Assembly: GCA_031424915.1 (NCBI GenBank)
Contig: JANPII010000119.1
Location: 1 to 12,837, forward strand
DNA length: 12,837 nucleotides
Source: JANPII01 sp031424915
GTDB lineage: Bacteria; Pseudomonadota; Alphaproteobacteria; Rickettsiales; Midichloriaceae
Direction: 5' to 3'
The notes beneath the pieces are model-generated. The model was not told where the DNA came from, searched no databases, and was given only the letters and a program-made list of their open reading frames with translations. Positions within the stretch are counted from its first letter, which is position 1. Each line of letters starts with the position of its first letter. The position numbers and the translations under genes were made by a program. This document shows, one piece after another, positions 1 through 6,796 of the stretch.

Positions 1-1
1 T

Positions 2-106
2 GACTTATTTAACCCTATATGCCTGATGTATGGTATCTTATGCTGGCTGACTACTATCGGACGAATTTACTGCGCATGGGTAGACTTTGGCTCTAGCAAT
101 GCTTGA
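2..106 (+). CDS. C-terminal end of an unidentified protein (partial)
   Basis: An open frame enters from the left edge and gives 34 residues before a TGA at 104-106. The piece is hydrophobic in its first half (LMYGILCWLTTIG) and ends CAWVDFGSSNA, as would fit the last membrane helix and short tail of an inner-membrane protein. It is the only frame open across the left edge. It would end 14 bp inside the tail of the convergent TVP38-family gene. The piece is too short to assign to a family, and it could be a chance open frame. Confidence 0.35.
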   Translation, partial: DLFNPICLMYGILCWLTTIGRIYCAWVDFGSSNA

Positions 107-776
107 GATGTTTGTATAGCACTGGCAAAATCGACAAAATCCCAAGTCCTGCCAAAGCTATGATAATTTTTGGATCCAACATAGTATTGAAATCTGGCTG
201 CTGAATAACCTTGTGTAATGCAACCCCTATTGAAACATATACAAATGAACCTGGCGCAATTCCAAACAATGTCCCAAAGAAAAACGTACGTAGCGGTACC
301 TGCAATAAAGCAGCCACTAAGTTAACCGCAATAAATGGAAAAATAGGAATAAGCCTTAGAGTCAAAAGATATACCCCGGCATTTTCTTGAAACCCTGCTT
401 GCATCTTATGTATCCAAGATTCGGCTTTTTGCGACAAGATAGCTTGCGAGGCCATTTTAGCTGCCATAAATAACAGGGTAGCACCAATGGTAGCAGATAT
501 AATTGCAGTACAGGTACCAATGAACTGGCCAAATAAAAACCCACCTGTAATAGTCATAAAAGTTGCAGCAGGTATAGATAGACTAACTACCAAAATATAT
601 GTGAAACCGTAAATTAAAACAGAAGGCACATAATGTTTTATGGTGAAGAGCTCAATTGCTTTTTGCTGCTGACTCAATATATCAAAGCTAAAGTAATGGT
701 ATATTCCTAAATACCACGCAGATAGAGATAGGCCTATGAGTAAAAGTAAAGGTAGGTAGATTTTGAGCCGCTTCAT
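93..776 (-). CDS. TVP38/TMEM64-family (DedA superfamily) inner-membrane protein
   Basis: A 227-residue polytopic membrane protein of the TVP38/TMEM64 (SNARE-associated Golgi, DedA-like) family. Visible marks are an N-terminal hydrophobic helix (about residues 5-24), a long hydrophobic stretch with GGFLFGQFIG followed by the small-residue helix ISATIGATLLF, and the family-type block LRLIPIFPFIAVN followed by TLFGIAPGSFVYVSIG. Bacterial relatives are proposed to act in lipid or small-solute transport, but the substrate here is unknown. The frame could extend upstream to 818. I chose the ATG at 774-776 because it overlaps the stop of the preceding flavoprotein gene as TGATG, a classic translational-coupling junction, and the protein then begins MKRLKIYLP directly before the first membrane helix. 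TVP38 proteins are often encoded next to, or fused with, MerA-like flavoproteins, so the pairing supports both calls. It is the last gene of the minus-strand cluster. Confidence 0.85.
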   Translation of the reverse strand: MKRLKIYLPLLLLIGLSLSAWYLGIYHYFSFDILSQQQKAIELFTIKHYVPSVLIYGFTYILVVSLSIPAATFMTITGGFLFGQFIGTCTAIISATIGATLLFMAAKMASQAILSQKAESWIHKMQAGFQENAGVYLLTLRLIPIFPFIAVNLVAALLQVPLRTFFFGTLFGIAPGSFVYVSIGVALHKVIQQPDFNTMLDPKIIIALAGLGILSILPVLYKHLKHC

Positions 777-2212
777 CACGCCCAACCCATCATGAATTTG
801 ACAAGCTTTCTCATCCATGTGCCAAAAATCTTGTCCTTATAGTAGCTGCTTGCAACTCGTTTATTAACATCATTAAATGTAGGATAGGGAGCAATGGAAT
901 TGGCAAGAACTGATAGCTTTAGCTTATTTTGAATCAGCATAACCCAGGGATAGATTAATTCTCCTGCATGTATCCCTAAAATTGTCGCTCCTAACACATA
1001 GCCAGTAGGAGAGACCAGCACTTTAATAGCCCCTTCTGTTCTTCTTTCTGTCTGTGCTCTATCATTTTCTTCAAATGATAATTGCAAAATTTTATACTTA
1101 ATATTTTGCTGCTGTAGTTGTGATTCTAAAAATCCAACATGAGCCAGCTCAGGGTCGGTATAAGTGACCCAAGGAATAGCTCTAGTCTCGACCCTTGTCC
1201 CTAGCCTAAAAATACTATTACGGATGGCAAGGCCTGCATGATAACCTGCAACATGGGTGAACTGGTAGCCACCTGTGCAATCACCTATGGCATACACTCG
1301 TGGATTAGAGGTCCTTAAATGCTCATCCACCATAATGCCTTTAGCTGAGCTGTTAATTTTTGCAGCTTCAAGATTTAGGCTTTGTATATTTGGTCTACGG
1401 CCTGTGGCTACTAGAACATGTGAAGCCGTAAGCTTCAGTGGCCCATCACCGCTTATACATGAAAATTTAATTGCTTGTCCATTTTGTTTAATAGATAAGA
1501 TTTTGATATGCTCTTTAAGCTCGATACCTTCATGGATCAAAATGGTCTTTAGTTTTGCTGTCATATCAGGATCGTCTTTAGGCAGTGCAGCAAACGCTTC
1601 TAGAATAGTAACACGGCTTCCTAAGCGATGGAAAGCCTGGGCCATCTCAATACCAATAGGGCCACCACCAATAACCACCAAATGTTTTGGTACTTCCTGG
1701 AGCTCAAAAATCGTTTCATTAGTATAATAGTTAGATAACCCTTCCAAAGGAGGAAGAAAGGGGCTGCTTCCTGTTGCAATTATAAAGCGTTTTGCCTGAA
1801 TTATATAGCTTTTTGTCTCTATTTTATACTCGTCTATAAAGCTACCTTCTTCCAGGACAACTTTTACACCAAGAGCTTCGAATCTTTCAACAGAATCCTT
1901 TGGAGCAATAGAGGAGATGACCGAATGCACGTGGTCATATACCTTTTTAAAATCCACTTTTGGTTTTCCAACCGTCCAACCCATAGCTGATCCCCTTTTC
2001 AACTCGTGCCCGAACCTAGCGGCAGCCAACAAGGCCTTAGAAGGCACACAACCATAATTAAGACAGTCCCCTCCCATTTTGCTACGTTCTAGCAATATAA
2101 CAGAAGTACCCATTTGAGCTGCCCCTGCAGCAAAAGATAGCCCCCCAGAGCCTGCGCCTATAATACAAAAATCAGATTTGAGTAGAGGTTTACTGGCTGG
2201 TACTAACATCAT
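776..2212 (-). CDS. MerA-like FAD-dependent NAD(P)-disulfide oxidoreductase
   Basis: A 478-residue class I pyridine nucleotide-disulfide oxidoreductase (the lipoamide dehydrogenase, glutathione reductase and mercuric reductase group). The FAD dinucleotide fold is GAGSGG (19-24). The redox-active cysteine pair is C50 and C55 in GGDCLNYGCVPSK. A second nucleotide-binding fold has VVIGGGPIGIE, followed by ATGRRPN and the FAD-binding YAIGDC block. A C-terminal dimerisation domain ends the fold. It lacks the N-terminal HMA domain of true mercuric reductases. The lipoamide dehydrogenase HPTxxE dyad is replaced by YPTFND (443-448), so it is probably neither lipoamide dehydrogenase nor a standard MerA. 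A basic, amphipathic tail (RKLVKFMMGWA) ends the protein. There is no signal peptide, so it is cytoplasmic and possibly membrane-associated. ATG codons lie at 2210-2212 and 2207-2209. The second has better spacing from GAGAGG. The gene overlaps msrA by 23 bp and its TGA overlaps the TVP38 start. The physiological substrate is unknown. Confidence 0.88.
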   Translation of the reverse strand: MMLVPASKPLLKSDFCIIGAGSGGLSFAAGAAQMGTSVILLERSKMGGDCLNYGCVPSKALLAAARFGHELKRGSAMGWTVGKPKVDFKKVYDHVHSVISSIAPKDSVERFEALGVKVVLEEGSFIDEYKIETKSYIIQAKRFIIATGSSPFLPPLEGLSNYYTNETIFELQEVPKHLVVIGGGPIGIEMAQAFHRLGSRVTILEAFAALPKDDPDMTAKLKTILIHEGIELKEHIKILSIKQNGQAIKFSCISGDGPLKLTASHVLVATGRRPNIQSLNLEAAKINSSAKGIMVDEHLRTSNPRVYAIGDCTGGYQFTHVAGYHAGLAIRNSIFRLGTRVETRAIPWVTYTDPELAHVGFLESQLQQQNIKYKILQLSFEENDRAQTERRTEGAIKVLVSPTGYVLGATILGIHAGELIYPWVMLIQNKLKLSVLANSIAPYPTFNDVNKRVASSYYKDKIFGTWMRKLVKFMMGWA

Positions 2213-2834
2213 ACCTCTCAGAGCGCCATATTTCCTCTAAACGCGTATCACGTCCGCAATTCCATCGGTAATATTGGTATCGCACTGGATTCTTGATTTT
2301 ATAATTTTGGTGGTACTCCTCAGCATCATAAAATATAGAAGCTGGCTTAATTTCCGTTACAACAGCTTGGCCTAAATATTTTTCAATCTCCTCTTTCGAT
2401 TTAGTGGCTTTAGATAGTTGATCATCACCTTGGTAAAAAATGCCTGCAGTATAGGGGGCACCCTTATCACAAAACTGCCCTTTAGCGTCAAATGGATCAA
2501 CGTTATGCCAAAAAATATCTAAAAGAGTTGCATACGAAATTACCTTCGGGTCAAACACTACCTTAACTGCCTCCTTGTGGCCAGGATGATTTTCATATGT
2601 GGGATTTGCAAAAGACCCTCCAGTATAACCCACTCTTACTCTAAGAATGCCTGGCAGCTTTTCATTGGTCTCATGATTTGTAAACTCTGAAGCACCACAC
2701 CAAAAACAGCCCATAGCAAATATAGCCTCTTGTGGCTTATTCACTGAAGGAGCTGGCTTATCCTGTGCAGCGGAGGCTATATTCTGTGAAAAAATCATCA
2801 TGACAACCAAAAATAAAAATACTATACGCTTCAT
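2190..2834 (-). CDS. msrA: Peptide methionine (S)-S-oxide reductase MsrA, exported
   Basis: A 214-residue MsrA that reduces the S epimer of methionine sulfoxide in proteins. A signal peptide (MKRIVFLFLVVMMIFSQNIASA, cut near residue 22-23) places it in the periplasm. The core shows the GCFWC active site (42-46, catalytic C43), GYTGG (69-73), the acid residue E88 in GHKE, D123 and Y128 in the DKGAPY segment, YHQNY (174-178), and cysteines C122 and C193 that could serve in resolution and recycling. The stretch between GCFWC and the LPG turn is about six residues longer than in family members I can recall. The gene starts 8 bp after the msrB stop, with an AGG seven bases before the ATG, and overlaps the flavoprotein gene by 23 bp. 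Context implies cotranscription with msrB. A reductant (thioredoxin-like or other) must reach it in the periplasm. Confidence 0.93.
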   Translation of the reverse strand: MKRIVFLFLVVMMIFSQNIASAAQDKPAPSVNKPQEAIFAMGCFWCGASEFTNHETNEKLPGILRVRVGYTGGSFANPTYENHPGHKEAVKVVFDPKVISYATLLDIFWHNVDPFDAKGQFCDKGAPYTAGIFYQGDDQLSKATKSKEEIEKYLGQAVVTEIKPASIFYDAEEYHQNYKIKNPVRYQYYRWNCGRDTRLEEIWRSERYDVSTSQ

Positions 2835-2842
2835 CCATCTAC

Positions 2843-3409
2843 CTAATTATTTTGCAGCAAACGTTCTTTTGGTGTATCACCTTCATGTACAAAAGCAAGT
2901 GCAAGGGAGTTCATGCAGTACCGCTTTCCTGTATGCTCAGCTGGGCCATCGTCAAATACATGACCTAGATGCGAGCCACACCGCGCGCAACGTACTTCTG
3001 TTTTAGCCCCTAACCAACGGCTTACAATTCTATCTTCATTGTGTAATTCCACGCTCTGTGCATTTATAGGCGCCCAAAAGCTAGGCCACCCTGTACCTGA
3101 ATCAAATTTAGTCGCAGAACTAAAAAGCGCATGGTCACCCCCACAACAAGCACAGTAATATGTACCTTTTTCATAAAACTTGTCGTAGGTACCGGAACCA
3201 GCTCGCTCCGTTCCCCTAGCACGACAAATATTATAAACTTGCTGTGTTAGATGGTTTTTCCAAAATGCATCAGTTTGTTTTTTATAATCAATGCTCATAT
3301 TACTCTCTCTACTCTGACGGTCTTGCACCTCAGTATCAACTGCAGCAAAACAGCTCATTGAGATCATATATGACCACAACATTAATACAAACAGAATTTT
3401 TTTATACAT
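2843..3409 (-). CDS. msrB: Peptide methionine (R)-S-oxide reductase MsrB, exported
   Basis: A 188-residue MsrB that reduces the R epimer of protein methionine sulfoxide and so complements MsrA. I placed the start at the ATG at 3407-3409 because the protein then begins with a clean signal peptide (MYKKILFVLMLWSYMISMSCFA). The same frame stays open to a TTG at 3451 and has another ATG at 3442, but those starts would put a non-signal-like segment in front. The zinc-site cysteines are present as two pairs (C86/C89 in YYCACCGG and C141/C144 in RCARCG). The family blocks SGTGWPSFW and HLGHVFDDGP and the catalytic cysteine C165 in RYCMNSLAL are also present. There is no strong ribosome-binding site before the chosen ATG. 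It lies 58 bp after the typA stop with no hairpin terminator between, so readthrough from typA is possible. Confidence 0.93.
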   Translation of the reverse strand: MYKKILFVLMLWSYMISMSCFAAVDTEVQDRQSRESNMSIDYKKQTDAFWKNHLTQQVYNICRARGTERAGSGTYDKFYEKGTYYCACCGGDHALFSSATKFDSGTGWPSFWAPINAQSVELHNEDRIVSRWLGAKTEVRCARCGSHLGHVFDDGPAEHTGKRYCMNSLALAFVHEGDTPKERLLQNN

Positions 3410-3467
3410 AGCAATGTCTATTTCTATAGCTGCAACACACATAAAAGACAAATAGTAGATAAAGCCC

Positions 3468-5282
3468 CTAGCCTCTGCCTGCCTTTTTACGCTCGTGAGG
3501 CAGTAGGATTTTCTTACGCAACCTTATATTTTTTGGCGTCACCTCAACTAGCTCGTCATCCTTAATATAGGAGATGATCTCCTCTAAAATAAGAGGCTTA
3601 GGCGGAGTTAACCTTATGTTTTCATCACTACCAGCAGCTCGTATATTAGTAAGCTGTTTGCCACGCACTGGGTTTACTTCCAAGTCATTACCACGGTTGT
3701 GCTCACCAATTATCATCCCCTCGTATACTTTAACCCTGGGTGTTACAAATAACGTACCCCGCTCTTCCAAGTTCCACAGAGCATAAGCACTGGTATCCCC
3801 ACTACAGTTAGCAATCAACGCACCATTTTGCCGTTCTTGTATAGTCCCTCTGAAGGGCGCATATTCATGGAATAAGCGGCTTAAAACCCCAGTACCTCGC
3901 GTGTCATTACGGAATTCACTTTGGTAACCTATCAGGCTACGTGAAGGAATATAATAGATTAACCTGGTTTTACCACTGCCGGAAGGGCGCATATCAATCA
4001 TCGTTCCTTTGCGTGCTGATAGCTTTTCTACCACTACACCACTAAACTCATCATCGACGTCTACAACCACTTCCTCGATTGGTTCTAATACTTGATTATT
4101 TTCGTCACGTTTCATCACTACGCGTGGCTTAGAAACCGATAGTTCAAAACCTTCACGACGCATAGTTTCAATTAGCACGCCAAGCTGCAATTCTCCTCGT
4201 CCCCCTACCTCAAAACTGTCTCCACTTTCCGTTATTTTTAAAGTAATAGCGACATTTGTCTCCGCTTCTTTTTCCAAGCGGTCAAGGATCACGCGAGATG
4301 TTACTTTAGTTCCCTCTTGGCCTGCAAGTGGGGAATCATTAACACTTATAGTTAGCGCCATTGTTGGTGGGTCAACAGGTGTAGATTGTATGGGAACGTC
4401 CACTGTAAGTTCGCAAATAGTGTCAGCCACTGAGGTTTTATCTATTCCAGCTATTGCAATAATATCGCCAGCGCCTGCGTTTTCGATTGGAATACGCTCA
4501 ATTCCATGAAAGCCAAATAGCTTTGTCAACTTACACTGCTCTACAACCTCACCACGCAAATTAATAGCTTTCACTGTCTGATTCACCTTTACTGTACCAG
4601 AGTATATCTTACCTATTAAGATGCGCCCAACATAGGGATCAGCATTTAGTATTGTAGCTAGCATGGAAAAAGGAGCTTCTTCATCGACTTTTGGCGCAGG
4701 GACATATGTTTTAATAAGCTCAAATAGCGGCTTTAGATTGTCGCGCGGCCCTTCTAGCTGTAGGCTTGCCCACCCAGCACGACCAGAAGCATATAATACT
4801 GGAAACTCAATCTGCTCTTCAGTAGCTTCAAGCGCAAAAAATAGCTCATAAATCTCGTTGAGCACTTCCTCAACTCTACTATCCGAGCGATCAACCTTGT
4901 TCACTATAACCAGTGGTTTAAGGCCAAGACGCAATGCTTTACCCAGCACAAATTTTGTTTGTGGCATTGGCCCTTCCGCTGCATCCACCAGCAGCACTAC
5001 TCCATCTACCATAGAAAGGACACGTTCTACTTCACCCCCAAAATCCGCATGTCCTGGTGTATCGACAATATTAAACTTTAGATCTTCATAATTTATAGAG
5101 GTGCATTTAGCTAAAATAGTTATTCCCCTTTCCTTTTCTAGGTCGCTGGAATCCATTAGCCTTTCCGCTACTGCTTGATTATCCCGAAACACACCGCTTT
5201 GCTTTAGCATGTTATCAATTAAAGTAGTTTTTCCATGATCAACGTGCGCGATAATGGCTAGATTTCTAATATGTGCTGTCAT
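3468..5282 (-). CDS. typA: Translational GTPase TypA/BipA
   Basis: A 604-residue ribosome-binding GTPase of the BipA/TypA family, at normal length. It acts in 50S subunit assembly and stress or low-temperature translation in bacteria where it has been studied. The GTPase domain shows the P-loop AHVDHGKTT (12-20), RGITI (52-56), DTPGH (74-78), NKVD (128-131) and SGRAG. EF-G-like beta-barrel and alpha/beta domains follow (GGRGELQLGVLIETMRREG), then the family's own C-terminal domain (NIRAAGSDENIRLTPP and the basic LRKKILLPHERKK tail). The ATG at 5280-5282 starts MTAHIRNLAIIAHVDH, the usual N-terminus. The ribosome-binding site is weak (AGAGAA about 12 bases upstream). A MITE-like element begins about 50 bp upstream and may hold the promoter. 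msrB follows at 58 bp. Confidence 0.97.
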   Translation of the reverse strand: MTAHIRNLAIIAHVDHGKTTLIDNMLKQSGVFRDNQAVAERLMDSSDLEKERGITILAKCTSINYEDLKFNIVDTPGHADFGGEVERVLSMVDGVVLLVDAAEGPMPQTKFVLGKALRLGLKPLVIVNKVDRSDSRVEEVLNEIYELFFALEATEEQIEFPVLYASGRAGWASLQLEGPRDNLKPLFELIKTYVPAPKVDEEAPFSMLATILNADPYVGRILIGKIYSGTVKVNQTVKAINLRGEVVEQCKLTKLFGFHGIERIPIENAGAGDIIAIAGIDKTSVADTICELTVDVPIQSTPVDPPTMALTISVNDSPLAGQEGTKVTSRVILDRLEKEAETNVAITLKITESGDSFEVGGRGELQLGVLIETMRREGFELSVSKPRVVMKRDENNQVLEPIEEVVVDVDDEFSGVVVEKLSARKGTMIDMRPSGSGKTRLIYYIPSRSLIGYQSEFRNDTRGTGVLSRLFHEYAPFRGTIQERQNGALIANCSGDTSAYALWNLEERGTLFVTPRVKVYEGMIIGEHNRGNDLEVNPVRGKQLTNIRAAGSDENIRLTPPKPLILEEIISYIKDDELVEVTPKNIRLRKKILLPHERKKAGRG

Positions 5283-5331
5283 TGTTTAATATTCTCTGTT
5301 CTGAATAGGTGTTTATGGGCATATTGTTATA

Positions 5332-5489
5332 CCAAGTCTAGGAAATAAGTGCACACTTGAAGCAAGAATTTTTGAGGAATTTTTATATATCATTTGAGAC
5401 GCCTGTATTCAATATACTGGCGCGAAAATGGTATGTTAAAATTACCAAAAAGGCGCAGCTTCAAGTGTATAGTTATTTCCTAGACTTGG
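5332..5489. mobile_element. MITE-like element with 35-bp inverted ends and TA borders
   Basis: The left end (5329-5363, beginning ATACCAAGTCTAGGAAATAA) and the reverse complement of the right end (5458-5492) align without gaps at 32 of 35 positions. Taking CCAAG...CTTGG as the tips gives a 158-bp element with the dinucleotide TA on each side (5330-5331 and 5490-5491), as left by IS630/Tc1-mariner-type transposases. There is no transposase and no coding capacity inside. The interior is AT-rich and contains an imperfect hairpin, GCCTGTAT paired with ATACTGGC (about 5401-5421). The features fit a non-autonomous miniature inverted-repeat element. The family assignment is inference from the TA borders only. 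Confidence 0.75.
5384..5412 (-). promoter_or_regulatory. Promoter-like pair inside the MITE, directed at typA
   Basis: On the minus strand TTGAAT (5407-5412) is followed after 17 bp by TATATA (5384-5389). This would start a transcript near 5377 and leave a leader of about 95 nt before typA. No better pair lies in the roughly 50 bp between the element and typA. The region is AT-rich, so a chance match is quite possible. Confidence 0.35.
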
Positions 5490-5689
5490 TATTATACACC
5501 CTTGCTAATGGTTGCATGCATCATACAGCATAATGGGACTTTAAGCAAGAACAAGAAAAGCATCAACCTTTCCTGAAACATTCTCTTAAGAACCTGGACT
5601 CATGGTCCTTTAACTGGCTATTTTAAAGGCAAAAATCGCTCTTATTTACCAAAATATATGTTTTACATAAAATAAATAGCCAAGATTGC

Positions 5690-5717
5690 TTGACATGACC
5701 ATTATTATAACTATAAT
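5690..5717 (+). promoter_or_regulatory. Full-consensus sigma-70-type promoter
   Basis: TTGACA (5690-5695) and TATAAT (5712-5717) both match the consensus 6/6, with a 16-bp spacer. The transcript would start near 5723-5725. That lies right at the first ATG of the downstream frame (5726) and about 28 nt before the second ATG (5753), which argues for the second as the start. Confidence 0.8.
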
Positions 5718-5752
5718 GCACTTTCATGTTTTTAATTTATAAAAATAAGATT

Positions 5753-6796
5753 ATGCACCAATATGTGATTCAAAATTTACAAACCGACGATTTACACAAT
5801 TTCAATATACATCTAGAAGAGATCAGTAATTTGCTAGAAATAGATTTGAGCAAACATGTCACCTGCAGCCATGAAAATTCAACTATTGTATTAGAAGTGA
5901 CTCCCAGCTTTTTTACTAAGCTTAAGCTTAAAATTAGAGAAAAAAAGGAAATAAATCTTCTGGTGGGCAATCTCCTGGCAGATCAAATAATGTTTGATGC
6001 TGCTCCTACACCCCAAACCAAGTTAGCTATAAAGCAAGCTGCCGAGGCCTTCCTGGAAGAAGCAAAAGATTTTTGCCAGCAAGCCTCTGTAACTTCCGAG
6101 AGACTTCTCCCTTTAGTTAGTTTACTAGATCTCAACCCAGCAAATTATACTTCTTTATTATCACAATTTGTAAGCTTGGGATATAAAAGCATAGTAGTGG
6201 CAGAAGGCTCACATGGTTACTATTCCCCTTTGAAATTTATGATGGAAAATACTGCTTTTTTGAAGCAGCTTGAAGCAGTAGTGGTTATAGAAGATTTTGT
6301 AAAGGAAGTGGCACAAGATGAAATGGACGCTTGCACCAAAAATCAGCATTATTCGACATACCTGCGTAATATAACTCCTCATATCCCTAAAAGCTCGCTT
6401 CCAGAGGCGATGCAAAAATTTGCAGAAGAGAAGTTTGAGATGTTAAATACCCTCTGTAGTGCGGGTATTACAATGATAGCGGGAGACGTAGAAAGCTCTC
6501 AAGGTTGGGGACCCACTAAGGAGCGTTTGATTGTGGGCAACTATGCTATGATTCAAAATTGTAAGAACTACTTGATACAGCATAATATCAAAGACCCTAT
6601 TGTAATATATTATACCGGCGCTGTGCACGCCATAACCTCTAAAAAGTGCATAGGAGTAGCAGATCTCGTAGGGGGAGTATGCATTGAACTGCATGATAAC
6701 TACAAACACAACGCAAAAAGCCGCATTGAAACAGATAAGCATAGAATTAAAGTAACGCTTAACCTAACTGATTTGCAACCGTCTCTTGCTTTATAG
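5753..6796 (+). CDS. EreA/ChaN/TIKI-superfamily-like protein of unknown substrate
   Basis: The 347-residue product has no signal peptide or membrane helix. From about residue 140 it follows the pattern of the erythromycin esterase/ChaN/TIKI superfamily. A strand leads into AEGSHG (E151, H154, compare GEGxH of EreA-like proteins), then VVVIED (E180), AGITMIAGDV (D245), an R258/N263 segment (ERLIVGNYAMI), and finally IVIYYTGAVHA with a G-x-x-H motif (G289, H292). Family members include hydrolases and haem- or metal-binding proteins. The match is by motif order only and the substrate cannot be read. The first about 90 residues are hydrophilic and unassigned. The frame also has an ATG at 5726, but that codon sits at the predicted transcription start, so I prefer 5753. 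That choice lacks a good ribosome-binding site, so leaderless translation from 5726 (356 residues) remains possible. Its last 38 bp overlap the convergent gene at 6759. Confidence 0.72.
   Translation: MHQYVIQNLQTDDLHNFNIHLEEISNLLEIDLSKHVTCSHENSTIVLEVTPSFFTKLKLKIREKKEINLLVGNLLADQIMFDAAPTPQTKLAIKQAAEAFLEEAKDFCQQASVTSERLLPLVSLLDLNPANYTSLLSQFVSLGYKSIVVAEGSHGYYSPLKFMMENTAFLKQLEAVVVIEDFVKEVAQDEMDACTKNQHYSTYLRNITPHIPKSSLPEAMQKFAEEKFEMLNTLCSAGITMIAGDVESSQGWGPTKERLIVGNYAMIQNCKNYLIQHNIKDPIVIYYTGAVHAITSKKCIGVADLVGGVCIELHDNYKHNAKSRIETDKHRIKVTLNLTDLQPSLAL

Larger units (their letters stand above)
5283..5752. other. Gene-free stretch between typA and the EreA-like gene
   Basis: The 470 bp between two divergent genes hold a MITE-like element (5332-5489) and a strong promoter (5690-5717). 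From 5492 to about 5689 I see no open frame of note, no RNA gene and no strong terminator, only AT-rich sequence with a short GGAC/GTCC hairpin near 5596-5612. Confidence 0.6.

Noticed and set aside
196..199. TGEG in the magnesium ATPase (protein residues) as a broken actuator motif
   Set aside because: The key Glu is kept, and the fourth position varies in MgtA/MgtB-type pumps, so it is unlikely to mean loss of function.
777..818. Upstream extension of the TVP38-family protein by 14 residues
   Set aside because: It would overlap the flavoprotein gene by 43 bp with a non-membrane N-terminus. The TGATG junction at 774-778 is the better start.
1275..1727. 150-codon + strand frame
   Set aside because: It lies wholly antisense within the well-supported flavoprotein gene.
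3410..3451. Longer N-terminus of MsrB from TTG at 3451 or ATG at 3442
   Set aside because: It would place a non-signal segment ahead of a clean signal peptide. The internal ATG at 3409 fits an exported enzyme better.
6443..6742. 99-codon minus-strand frame
   Set aside because: It lies antisense inside the EreA-like gene. The sense frame has the motifs and promoter.
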